Below, piece by piece: positions 34,711 to 44,469 of a stretch of DNA of 64,000 bases. Location of the stretch: NCBI GenBank assembly GCA_958510875.1, contig OY294067.1, forward strand, positions 236,262,361 to 236,326,360, in the 5' to 3' direction. Under the pieces are notes generated by a model. The model saw nothing but the letters and a program-made list of their open reading frames with translations, was not told the DNA's origin and ran no database searches. This DNA comes from Endomychus coccineus (lineage: Eukaryota > Arthropoda > Insecta > Coleoptera > Endomychidae). Position 1 is the stretch's first letter. Each line of letters starts with the position of its first letter. Position numbers and translations under genes: made by a program.

Positions 34711-34860
34711 TCTGTGAGTCCAGAAAAATCATACTCCTGTCTAAGTGTATGCTACTATGAATAAGAAATATTCACCCTTATCCACTAAAGATACTGTTAA
34801 AGTAGTGAGGACCTTTCGGCTACCAAGTAGCCATCATCAGACTAAACTAAATTTGTAATA
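34711..34860 (-). ncRNA. Hammerhead-ribozyme-like repeat, copy C
   Basis: Minus strand: GTTTAGT-CTGATGA-T-GGCTAC-TTG-GTAGCC-GAAA-GGTCCTC-ACTACTTTAAC. The core is intact and stem II has six pairs. Stem I is UAGU/ACUA, so the C-G pair of copy B is G-C here, a compensatory double change; GUU/AAC extends it past a CUUU bulge. Without the hAT, copies B and C would be spaced about 134 bp, like a tandem array. Confidence 0.68.
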
Positions 34861-34979
34861 CAACCCGTTTATAGATGTAAGAACAAGCTAAAAAATCGTT
34901 TAGGGGACGCCTTTGATAAAGTTTCCGACTTCGACAAATCCTTGTGAATCGTGTTCAAAATCTATGGGGGTCAAACTAG

Positions 34980-35240
34980 AACGAACATTTTAACTTGGTA
35001 TGAAGAACATTTTGCCAATTCAAAAAAAAATTATGGTGAAAAATCATCGTTAGCCGAACACAATTTAAATACAGGCCACACCATTGCTCAACAAAGTTTA
35101 TCACTGTTAAAACAAAGTAGGTACGGATAAATATCTAGGTAATTTAGAAGGGATGGAAATGTATAAACGAAAAAGCAATTTATTGAATTCTAATTTATCT
35201 CCAGCTGAGAAGCAGCCCATTGTTTGCATTATTAGTATTT
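34980..35240 (+). pseudogene. Penelope-type GIY-YIG fragment (possible)
   Basis: Plus-strand frame with RTNILTWYEEHFANSKKNYG, then EKSSLAEHNLNTGHTIAQQS. The R-x-W-x-EH...S-LAEH-x-x-TGH arrangement resembles the end of the GIY-YIG endonuclease domain of Penelope-like elements (compare LAIHCFDYNHQFDYKN at 58.9 kb). Stops follow. Moderate support only. Confidence 0.5.
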
Positions 35241-35249
35241 AATCAAAGA

Positions 35250-36240
35250 TGCAGTGAAGTGAGTAGCCCCCTTTGTTTCACTGTTTGCTCGATACTTCCG
35301 GTCTCACCTTACATAGCCATTTTCCTCGCTCCCTACCCAAACCGACATTTTATCTATTCCATGTTACCTTAAAATATACCTTTGTAACATCCGAAATCTC
35401 AGGAAAATACATAAGCGATGTTCATTATCACCTACAAATAGAGAAACCAGACATACTGGTTTTTACTGAGACGCAGGTCAATTCATCCACCAACACGACC
35501 TAAATTCTCTGAACTGGAGGGATTCAAAGAAGGTATCTGTCTCTATTCCGAAAATGATGTCTCATGCCACCGAGAGGAAAATCTAGAATTACAAGAATTC
35601 GATGTAATGTGGTTTGAGCTAGATAATCACGAACAGACACAATTTCTCTGTTGTCTTTATCCATCAGCAATTATCATCATGGCTGATTTCAAAGTTCACA
35701 ACTCCGTTTGAGTCCAGTTTTCAAACAAGACGAATGACGCATGACGCCTTCGTCGTTAGCTATGATCTCGAACATTGTATTAATGAACCAACACGGATCC
35801 CTGATAACAACTATCATTATGCCAATACGCTTGACTAAAACCTCACTGACAATCCAGATCCGTATTAAGTTGAAATTAGAGCACCATTGGGGACTCTGAC
35901 CATTCCCTCATCACCAAGACCTGTCCCTATATCACTCCACGAATCATTGCAACACCTCCACGCACAGTTTGGCATTACAATTCAGCCAATTGGGATGGTC
36001 TTAGCATGTTTTTCTCCGAGTTTCCTTGGAGAAGTGAATGTTTCGAATTCCGTTGATGACCCAACGCAATGATCCAAAGAGGTTTTTGATATTATCAGGT
36101 CAGGAATGGAAACTTACAAATCCCATACCAACAACAAACCACCATCATCTGGTGAGCCTTGGTTCAATAAAATCAATTCTAGGGCCGTTCCTTCAAAGCA
36201 AACAGCATACCGTCGTTAGTGCGGACTAGAGCAGACTATG
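35250..36240 (+). pseudogene. Jockey-like non-LTR endonuclease relic
   Basis: APE-type endonuclease half of a jockey-like element. The frame at 35273-35503 includes DVHYHLQIEKPDILVFTETQ, whose KPDIL-FTETQ is the conserved motif with the metal-binding Glu. Further on, MADFKVHNS and FSNKTNDA (about 35680-35735) correspond to GDFNVHN and the Asp region. The TSDHSLI-type motif is near 35890. Stops and frame changes break it. The 5' part (CGATACTTCCGGTCTCAC...) matches the minus strand at 51.4-51.6 kb. Confidence 0.75.
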
Positions 36241-37080
36241 TTGAAGCCGTTTTGGACATCCGCCCAAGCAATTGGTAAACATTTCACTTCCAGCTCATTC
36301 CCTCCCCTAACCAAAAAAGATAGCACACTGGCTTATACACCCAAAAAAATCCAACCGTCTGAAAACCAAAATTCCTGTATCTCTATAGAAGTCATAAGGG
36401 TCGATGAATAGAAAAATATTATATTCTCTCTTTGAACATAGAAGCCACATAATTTGAAATTGGCCTGGCTGGTTCTCCTATAACATTTACTGACTTCCTA
36501 AATTTCTTTGTCTGAGCGCTCTTAAATGTGGAGAACAGTCTAGTCTCGTCCGTAGATGTGCCGACGTGAGGTTAGGATAGGAGAGCGAACATTCCTTGAT
36601 CACCTCTTTCTAAAGCAATCAAATGCATTTTGGAATCCATCAATAAACAAAATGTGGCTGCAAAATTACTCGAATCGCCAATTCAAGTTTATCAACATAC
36701 TGTAACAAACTATAACACAGTGGCTGGGAGATGAGCAACAAATTAGGAAGATTTAAATATCGTGAAAATATAGCAACTCTCTGAGGAGCTCTGTTTTGAG
36801 TCCTCTAATGATAGGAAAACGCTGTAAAAATTGGGGAACCTACACCGTCTAAAGATCTACTTGGAACAAACGAGTGAGGACGAAACATGAGGTAAGGGAA
36901 ATATACTCATACACCTTCAGACCCGGGAAAAGAAGAGTACTATTGAGAATTTTCGAGGATATGTGAATATATTGTTTTCACCCTTTTGAATATTTGAATA
37001 ATTTACAATCCATTAAGAAAATCTTCGAAGGATAAAATATTATCGCTGTTCATGGATAAACTATAAAAGAATTCACACTG
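36241..37080. other. Intron part, probable retroelement remnant then featureless
   Basis: Possibly further ORF2 decay to about 36300; beyond that I see no coding or repeat signal. Confidence 0.35.
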
Positions 37081-37084
37081 TGGA

Positions 37085-37255
37085 TAGATACACTATAACA
37101 CTATAAATAAGAAATAATCACCCTTATCCACTAAAAATACTGTTACAGTAGAGGACCTTTCGGCTACTTGGTAGCTGAAAGGTACACAGTACTTTAACAG
37201 TATTTTCAGTGGTGGATAAGAATGATTACTTCATATTTATAGTAATAACGATTCA
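37085..37255. repeat. Palindrome made of two opposed hammerhead-repeat halves
   Basis: The left half reads the repeat antisense (CACCCTTATCCACTAAAAAT...GGACCTTTCGGCTAC). After TTG the right half reads it sense (GTAGCTGAAAGGT--ACAGTACTTTAACAGTA...GTGGATAAG). The CUGAUGA strand is missing on both sides, so this copy cannot fold as a hammerhead but forms a long hairpin of about 80 bp per arm. Confidence 0.75.
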
Positions 37256-37806
37256 TGTTTGCCTGTTTATCTGTCCACAAATCTCGTTTGTCGGGACCGG
37301 ATAGTTCTCACAATATTTTAAACAGCGATCTCAAATTTGATAATTACCTTGTTCTTCAAATAAATTCCTTCCTAAAACTTCTGGAAGCAAAATATATGAG
37401 AAAAACTAAAAGTAAAAAACGACCGCATCTAAATCGCTACTTTGAATCACTATCTTCATTTATTATCATTATTATTTATCGGAATTTCAAGATTTTCAAT
37501 TGCTGAATATAACATTGCCAAAAAGTTTGGAAGAAAAGGAAGCGGGAATATAATCTGACCTTCACAATTCTTGTAAATTCAAATTTCAATTTGCAAAATG
37601 TTGCAGACATATCAAATCTGCGAATGCAGAAATATATCTACAATATTTTCGGATCTAGAAACTCGATGAATGATTCATAAGAATATTGATACTCGAAATA
37701 TTTTGCAATCATTGTTCGTTTCGGAGAATTGAAAATAGGTAAGTATCATTATTATGGGATACCAATAAAGCTCTACTTCTTTCGGGGAATATACAGTTCA
37801 ACTTAC

Positions 37807-37950
37807 TTCCTCTATTCTTTTTTTAAAAGTCTCGAATTTTCCAAATACAAACATCTCAGAACATCCAAATGGCCTCTCTTCGGCTTTCTCCATTTCTTCT
37901 GTTATGTGCTTAAAACACTGAAAGTACTTCAGATAAAGGTCCAAACACAT
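37807..37950 (-). CDS. Dynein heavy chain tail exon 5
   Basis: 144-nt exon, phase 0 to phase 0: MCLDLYLKYFQCFKHITEEM, then EKAEERPFGCSEMFVFGKFE and TFKKRIEE. The F..SEMF[VI]FGKF.[TA]F..R[LI] motif is diagnostic of the axonemal heavy chain tail. The leading Met is internal. Acceptor TGATTGCAG; donor GTAAGT at 37801-37806. Only 58 bp of intron separate it from exon 4. Confidence 0.97.
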
Positions 37951-38008
37951 CTGCAATCATAAAAAAAACATCAATTGTCAGTGGAAAATAGAATATAATT
38001 TCCGTCAC

Positions 38009-38332
38009 CTGTATTTTATTTAAAACGTCTTTTTTCGGCTGGTTCCACATGGTTTTAGTTCCTTTGCAATTCAAATATTTCCGACAGACGATGATCATTT
38101 GATTGGATACTTTCACTAAGACTGCAGTTACGTTGCCAGTATTGTTGTAATATCTAGAAGTATTGAATATCATTCGGACAGCTTGCAGCAGGGGCGGAAT
38201 ATGATTTTGCATTTCTATGGGGTCACATCTGTATAAAGGTTCGCAGAATGTTTCGAATGCATACAAATATTTCACATTGTCAGCACATTCGTTTTTTGCA
38301 TCCATTACTGCGTTGAAGTACTTTCTCCAAAC
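38009..38332 (-). CDS. Dynein heavy chain tail exon 4
   Basis: 324-nt exon, phase 0 to phase 0: VWRKYFNAVMDAKNECADNV, then KYLYAFETFCEPLYRCDPIE, a stretch with LLQAVRMIFNTSRYYNNTGN, and a segment ending MIIVCRKYL. The ..A..E..DNvkYL..L......L...dp..m......l...ir.i...S.yYn...rm..L..kisnqmi..C pattern is the centre of DHC_N1. Acceptor TTATACACAG; donor GTGACG at 38003-38008. Confidence 0.97.
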
Positions 38333-39115
38333 CTGTGTATAAAATTCAAAAAGATCAGATTTGGTGCAGAGAACAATTATTGTCGGAAATAAAGGAAAGA
38401 TTTTCATACATTTGAGAATGTATAAGTTAACCTGTATTTGAGGTAATTCCTTTATATATCGGCCAAACAGGTAGATCGTTTGAAGCAGTCAAACTCAACA
38501 ATTTTTGGAAATCTTGAAATATTACATTTAACTAATCGCAAACTCAATGTATAAGAATCAACAAAAAAACTGGTTAATGATCAATTAGAATTAGGAAATT
38601 ATAGTCCGTTCGCATTGATATTGAGGGTAATGAGATAAAACAAATTTGTGTTTCATTTCTATTTTACTTGTATTTTAAAATGAATTTACATAGTAAATGT
38701 CGAATCTATAGAGATATGTTAAATTAAATCCTTATTTCGAAGGATACCAATAGTATTTGTTGTTTTCTGATTTTTGGTTCTACCGTTTTTAAGTTTTACA
38801 CTTCAGTAGTAATCAATCCCAACTAAATTGAAAAAAAAATTAACTGTCAAATATGAAATTCGAATATTTGCACTATTCATTTATTGTATTGATATATTGG
38901 ACTCATGAGAAGATTCCAGTTAGGTAGAAAATATGTCAGAGTATACATTTTTAAAATAGACGATTAGGTGATAGATTGAAATCAACATTCAACCTGAAGA
39001 AGTATTACTTCCCTCATTCGTAACCTCTGACACCAGACTTCTATTTGAGATAGTGAGAGAAACTTAAAATTCCTTGCGAACAATTATTTATTCGCCAAAA
39101 TTCCAATCAAAAGAC
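38333..39115. other. Intron part, AT-rich, no recognised element
   Basis: The antisense run at 38456-38530 (TCGGCCAAACAGGTAGATCG...TTTGAAGCAGTCAAACTCAAC) may be a Penelope GIY-YIG scrap (IYRPNR-IV-GSQTQQFLEILK), too short to call. Otherwise nothing. Confidence 0.35.
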
Positions 39116-39117
39116 TC

Positions 39118-39200
39118 TAACATAAACCATTATCTACTGAAAATACCATTAAATACTGAGGACCTTTCAGCTATCAAGTAGCCATCATCGGAATAAACTG
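39118..39200 (-). ncRNA. Hammerhead-like repeat, decayed copy D
   Basis: Minus strand: CAGTTTATT-CCGATGA-T-GGCTACTTGATAGCT-GAAA-GGTCCTCAGTATTTAATGG. The core U4 has changed to C and stem II has lost its closing pair, so it is probably inactive. Same orientation as the other copies, in the intron between exons 3 and 4. Confidence 0.55.
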
Positions 39201-39244
39201 ATGATTTTAATATTACTAGGAGGTTTTTGAGGTTGCTGATTAAG

Positions 39245-39460
39245 AATTCGGAGTAAAAAAAGGAAAATTCAATAATTCCCATAAATGTAGCGGAAATGTG
39301 GTAAAATTAACAAAATTATGAAAATTTTCTTTCAAAAATGTCTTCTTCCGAGGTCAACAAAAGGAAAATTCAATATGGCGACCAGGGAATGTAGCGTAAG
39401 TGTGGTGAAATTAACAAAATTAATCGACTTCTTCTTTCAAAAATTTAAAAAATCAACCGG
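39245..39460. repeat. Tandem repeat of about 105 bp, two copies
   Basis: AGGAAAATTCAATA...AATGTAGCGGAAATGTGGTAAAATTAACAAAATTATG at 39261-39319 recurs as AGGAAAATTCAATATGGCGA...AATGTAGCGTAAGTGTGGTGAAATTAACAAAATTA at 39362-39422. The frame at 39318-39593 spans it and is not a convincing gene. Confidence 0.65.
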
Positions 39461-39539
39461 AAATAGGAGAATGGGTACCGTAAGTATGACTAATAAATTA
39501 ACGGAATTATTAACCCCTGAATATCATCATAATTACTTA

Positions 39540-40015
39540 TTAAAGTGCCGTTTATGCCCTGAAGCTTCAAGTTTAGCTGATTCAAGGCATTAAATATATC
39601 AGTCAAATAGGCCAATCTCAATTGAAATTTTTCATTGTTGAACCCAAGAAAGTGGATTACCTCTTCTTTCAATTGATAAAGGAGATCCAACATGTTGCCT
39701 TTAGACAACTAGCGTACTCTGTGATCAGAATCGCTAAGTAAAGGACTTAATCGACTGTTCAAAGCACTGCTCTTGATGACATCTGGCGTAATTCCAGTGG
39801 CATTGTTTTGGAAGCCAAAGCTTGTCGATGAATAACATAATCTAAGTTAAGCCTGATCGTACACCTATCATTGCAGGGGCGCCATCTGTGCAAATTGAAT
39901 TAAACATATCTTCAAATTTGGTGCCTGTTGTCAAAGATGGGGAGTACTAAATCTCCCCCCTTGACACATCTCTATGCCCCCCTAGGGGGTGAGACCCCCT
40001 GGTTGGGAACTGCTG
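39540..40015 (-). pseudogene. hAT relic, ZBED5/GTF2IRD2-like, deleted
   Basis: Minus strand. The 5' terminus CAGCAGTTCCCAACCAGGGG (40015) is a hAT end. It is followed by FEDMFNSICTDGAPAMIGVR (second catalytic Asp, CTDGAPAM), VIHRQALASKTMPLELRQ and a frame with LDLLYQLKEEVIHFLGFNNE and LAYLTDIFNALNQLNLKLQG. These match the middle of ZBED5/GTF2IRD2-type hAT proteins. The N terminus and hATC region are missing, with several frame changes. Confidence 0.83.
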
Positions 40016-40218
40016 GCTAGCTTAACATACAACTACCTAACTCGCTCATTATCACCAAAATGATCTAATTTGTGTAGATATCAGATGATTTAAATTTGCA
40101 TAATCTAAAAGTTGGACGCGATCAAACGGCAATATTTTGTTCCGGCAGAAATATGAAATATAGGAGACAAAATCTTACAGTGAATGTAAATGATGATAAT
40201 CAGCAATTATTCTGTTAC

Positions 40219-40395
40219 CTTTAATACTGTACTTCCTATCTCTTTCAGGAAAGATATGACGATCTGGCAGGGGTCACTTGTTATAAATTCTACTATACTT
40301 GTGAATCTTGTTAACTGATTTCTCCAGTATTCCACTTCGACCAGAGGGCCCACAAATTCATTTTCTCTTCTCAGTTGTTGGTATTCGACTAAAGC
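40219..40395 (-). CDS. Dynein heavy chain tail exon 3
   Basis: 177-nt exon (59 codons, phase 0 to phase 0): ALVEYQQLRRENEFVGPLVE, then VEYWRNQLTRFTSIVEFITS. The lxex.qlR.E....GP..Ev.yWr.r...f..i motif is typical of DHC_N1. Acceptor AAATTGTAG; donor GTAACA at 40213-40218. Confidence 0.96.
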
Positions 40396-40804
40396 CTACA
40401 ATTTTAAAACAGGAAAATCAGTTGTGTACTTAGATGACAAAAAATGCTTTTGCTCGAATATATATCCAAATAAGGATAGTATTTGGCGTCTAATACTAGA
40501 CTCTAGGAGATTCGTAAAAACAACGATTAAACTGCTTGCGGAAACGACCAAAAATTGCCGCATCCAGGAAGTTAAATATTTCGCAACTACAGTCGAGGTA
40601 TAAGATATGAGAGAAATAGTTCTGTAACTATATTTATGAGAATGTCAATAATTTGACAACTTCTGACCAATTATCCTTCTTCAATTATTATACAAAAACT
40701 CTCATTTGAACATGTATGTAATCTAAACCAGTGTTGTCGAATATTCACAAAAAGTAAATAACGTTTTTTAGAGCCTATAACGATATCCCAAATAATCAGT
40801 TATA

Positions 40805-41351
40805 CCGGAATATCAAAAATTATCTTGGTCAAGGGTGGTTGTGGAATCTGTGTGTCTTACTTTACGTTTGAAATAATTATGTCACTGTCACACTGACATC
40901 ATCAATAACCTACAAATTTCATACCGATTTATTTCAGTTGTAAAACAATTATGGACTATTTTATATTTCCTTACTTAAAAAACAAGATTTTCGCAACTCC
41001 GGTAAATAATTTGCAAGAACTTCAACAAAGAATAGTTCAGCAATGTGCAACCATAACGCCAGAAATACTGCAAAACGGTTTTCACAGCATGAGGATGCGC
41101 GTCAACTTGTACATCGAACAAAACGGAGGACATTTCCAACAATTACTGTAATTTAGTTTTTCTTGTTACTAAAACCGTTATTTCATAATTTGTAGTTCAT
41201 TATTGTTTTACAACTGAAATAAATAGGTATGAAATTTGTAGGTTATTGATGATGTCAGTGTGACAGTGGCATAATTATTTCAAACGTGAAGTAAGACACA
41301 CGTTTTAGATTCCACAACCACCCTTGACCAAGATAATTTTTGATATCCCGG
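40805..41351 (+). mobile_element. IS630/mariner-type MITE, 547 bp, with transposase tail
   Basis: Terminal inverted repeats of about 150 bp start CCGGAATATCAAAAATTATC on the left and, as complement, CCGGGATATCAAAAATTATC on the right, with TA on each side (40803-40804, 41352-41353). Arms are nearly identical apart from a short indel near the AATCT of the outer third. The interior keeps 3'-terminal transposase coding sequence, so it arose by internal deletion of an autonomous element. Confidence 0.92.
40951..41151 (+). pseudogene. C-terminal remnant of mariner-type transposase
   Basis: 66-codon frame: MDYFIFPYLKNKIFATPVNN, then LQELQQRIVQQCATITPEIL and RVNLYIEQNGGHFQQLL. DYF-[FL]-x-YLKxKVY-TPV..L.EL..RI...c..I.pe.L...........R...Ci...GGHFq.ll is the C terminus of insect IS630/mariner transposases after the third catalytic residue. 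It is intact but lacks the catalytic core and DNA-binding domain. Confidence 0.88.
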
Positions 41352-41929
41352 TACCATACTAAAGTGGTTTTTTCCTTCGTGTTTTAGAGCACTCTTAGAA
41401 CAATTCGTAGAATATTAAATAATAATTATCGTAACGAACAAATCGTTTCTTAATTTAAACTGTATTCGCCCGGGATCTACCTGCTTTGAAAACTCTGATG
41501 ACCCCTTACACTTAATCTCATTATGTATAAATAGGAACTGAAGTACAATTGGGGATTGCACTTTATTTTCTATTTATACTTGAACTGTCTATTGTTCATT
41601 TCATGCGTTTGTATCTGTTTCATAATGGGTTAAAGGGAATTATTGTGAACATAATGAACAGAAATGATCTTGAGATGACTGCGGGACAATTGCAATACCC
41701 CATGATTTCAGCATTTAACGACAACTATCTTTTTCTCTGAAAGAAAGCCACCAAGAATGTGTCCTGGTGAAGTAGCGAACTTGTTAAGGAAAGGAATATA
41801 ATAACTTGCTAACTGAGTATATACAGCAAGGTACTGAGGCAAGCCTAAAGAGTATTGTGGAAGAAATACTGTGAGAAAGTAGAACGAAATCACGAAGGTG
41901 CAATACTTCAGAAAATAATCTCTAAGGAA

Positions 41930-43175
41930 CACCAACGAATGATTGAAATCCTTTAGGAGTCAGAGGCATATATGCAAAATGGGAAAGACGCCCTGAAAGA
42001 ACGGTACGGATTGTACTTCCCAGGGGATCAACATCTAGAGTCACAACACCCGAAGCCCGAAGACACACCGAACTACAGCCTCCCACGAGAGCCTTCAGGC
42101 GACGAAGGCAGGCCTCCAGAATGATGATTGACGTGGTAAAAACGAAATGGGCCATCAATTCGTTTCAACTATATAAATCGCCTGGACAAGACGGCATTTA
42201 TCATATTATGTTTCAGGAAGGAATAGATCTTCTAGCACACAAACAATGCCTGGTATTGGAGTCCAGTCTTGCACTGGGCTATATACCAAAGGCATGGAGA
42301 GCAATTACATTCGTCTTTATCCACAAACCTAGGAAACCCTCTACAGGAATGGACATAGGCCCTGGGACCCAGATCATGTCATTCATGCTTAACAAGCAGG
42401 AAAATTACTGGGCGGAAACATTGAGGATACAGTTATGGTGAATCAACCTTTACACAAAGACCTATATGCCTACACAGTAGGAAAATCCACAGAAACGGCG
42501 TTGCATCAACACTTGGAGAATATGGAAAAAGCATTCCTTGAGAGAGCATATGGATAGAGGTCTGAACATTAGTCACCACTACAGGTGGAGGGGGATGGCT
42601 AAATATCTCGGAGTAACCTGTGAATCTAAGCTTGCCTATAACCAAGAGCTGGCAAAAGTCAAGAACAAGGTCATGGCATTATTCAGACGCGTACACGGAA
42701 CGATATGGGGACTAAATTCTGAAATGTCGTATTTGACATACAACATTTTGGTGGAATCAATGATTACTCATGCATCTTTGGTATGGTGGACAAAGATAAC
42801 CTAGAAAACAGCTGCGACTGACTTGAACTAGGTATAAAGACTTGCCTGTCTCAGTATAACATAATGAAATCAACATCAACAACAGCCATGGAGGTACTAT
42901 TGGACCTAGCCCAATTAACACCACGATCACGGGGGAAGAAATGATTGGATCTCAGACTACAAAAAAGGTAGAAGATTGGGTCATAATAGAATTGAGGAAA
43001 TTGTAGGTGGTGTAACAACTGTCACAACCCAATGAAAGGGCACCTGCAAAAAAATGAGGCTGTACAATGGAAACCTTTCCTGTAGACAATGCTATCAGAC
43101 ACATGATGTCAGAATGTGAAGCCTTGGATAACAAAAGACAAGTAATATTCGAGCAGCTTAGACTATTCCCCGAAG
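41930..43175 (+). pseudogene. R1/LOA-type non-LTR ORF2 relic
   Basis: GC-richer relic of a very common insect retrotransposon. Reading on: DALKERYGLYFPGDQHLE (the LL.THFPG linker), AINSFQLYKSPGQDGIYHIM (SPG.DGI..I of the RT fingers), SLALGYIPKAWRAITFVFIH KP (PKAWR...FIPKPGK), then a deletion removing motifs A to C. Next is ...KYLGVTCESKLAYNQELAKV, VESMITHASLVWWTKIT and HMMSECEALDNKRQVIFEQL near the 3' end. The catalytic YADD region is missing. Confidence 0.88.
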
Positions 43176-43433
43176 AGTAGAACAGCCAACCCGTGGGGAA
43201 CCGACCCAGAGAAAAAAAAGAAAACCCCATGTAACTATTTGAAATATCAATATTATTCCTTCGTTCTTCTTTATTGTCCTATGGATGAAATATCATCGAA
43301 CGATTAGATTCATTCAGATTCTTGTTTGTTCTCTTTTTCTCTTTTTCCCTCTCCCTCATTTGTGAGATTTCTAATTGGGTATGAAAGTTGAAAATAATGT
43401 TATCTTACTATAGTTAATTCATTTAGGTTTAAC

Positions 43434-43725
43434 CATGGTCGTATATACAGGTTTGGGAATTCGAGGATGTTTCCTATGTGAGAAGTGAGTCCGCTAAGCG
43501 TCATCTGTTGCGTAGTACCAAAAGGGTGGCGCATGACTCGAGGAATGCTATACGAACAAACGATATGGCGCCTAATCCTGACAACATACTTCGCCATGCG
43601 CCATCTGGTGACTGAGCGAGGGACTACGAGTTTAACGACATGTAAGAGACTCAAGTCAAACCAAAGAGTTCTATAGAACTCGTTGAGTGAAACATAGAGT
43701 TCCCAGACCTGTATATACGACAGTG
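43434..43725 (+). mobile_element. P-element-like MITE, 292 bp
   Basis: Ends CATGGTCGTATATACAGGTT and complement of ACCTGTATATACGACAGTG. Perfect 8-bp duplication GGTTTAAC (43426-43433 and 43726-43733). Subterminal GTGAGTCCGCTAAGCGTCAT is shared with 15198-15802. The THAP region is gone. Confidence 0.93.
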
Positions 43726-43819
43726 GGTTTAACTCACTTTGAATAAAAAACCTTATGCCTTATTCAAGGTGTGATAAAATAGCTATTTCTTCTCTGTTTT
43801 ATATTTTCGAATTACTTAC

Positions 43820-44019
43820 CCTTTCCATCTTCTTATTCCAAACTCGAACATTTGCTTCTATTTGTTCAATGAAAGGTTTATTCAAGAGAATTTTGTTTTT
43901 GTCTCCTTCAGATAACTGTACGATCGTCTCTGTATCATAATCAAATTTCACGACACACGCTAAGTCTTCTTTCGTCCCTTCAAAGTAATAATAACAGTCG
44001 TCAAAAACTTTTATTTTCG
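43820..44019 (-). CDS. Dynein heavy chain tail exon 2
   Basis: 200-nt exon: KIKVFDDCYYYFEGTKEDLA, then CVVKFDYDTETIVQLSEGDK and FIEQIEANVRVWNKKMER. The ..vE..v..W.k.iE.vl.e motif runs into ALVEYQQLR of exon 3. Acceptor ACCAAACAG; donor GTAAGT at 43814-43819. The first codon (Pro, C+CG) is split with exon 1. Confidence 0.95.
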
Positions 44020-44049
44020 CTGTTTGGTATTATTTGGTAAATAATATAG

Positions 44050-44400
44050 TAAATATAATTCATCCATTCTTTATACAGAATGGGCCAATCATAACGAAAC
44101 ACGGTCGATATCTCATATACCATTCGTTTAAAAAACCCGTCGTCCCGTCGATTTTTATTTCCCGGGGGAAAGATTAACTTTCACCCCCACGCTGGGGTGA
44201 CCTTTAACCCCAAAATCTTAAATGAGAATAGGGGTCGAGTGGTACCTTATCTTAAAGGTAATCCAATTCTCTGTTCAACGGATTTTAGTTTTACAAATTT
44301 GATGCAGCCGTTTTTGAGAAAATAAGGGAACAACAATGAAAGCAAAACGATTTCTCAATAATTATTCCTCGGTGTCAGCAAATTCAAATGTAAGTAAAAA
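44050..44400. repeat. Probable dispersed repeat, CCCGGGGG...CACCCCCACGCTGGGG
   Basis: Contains GAATGGGCCAATCATAACGA, TTTTTATTTCCCGGGGGAAA and TTTCACCCCCACGCTGGGGT followed by CCTTTAACCCCAAAATCTTA. I associate such sequence with dispersed IS630/mariner-type insect repeats, but no second terminus is present. Confidence 0.45.
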
Positions 44401-44469
44401 ATATCATCACGAAAATCAAATTTAAATAGTGATTGAATAAAGTCTTTTAATAATTTTTTGTTGGTGTTC

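Noticed and set aside
37255..37506. 83-codon plus-strand frame
   Set aside because: Low-complexity C terminus rich in I, no recognised motif, antisense in a dynein intron.
41922..42158. Minus-strand frame in the R1-type relic
   Set aside because: Shadow of the plus-strand retrotransposon frame; GC-rich codons make opposite frames open.
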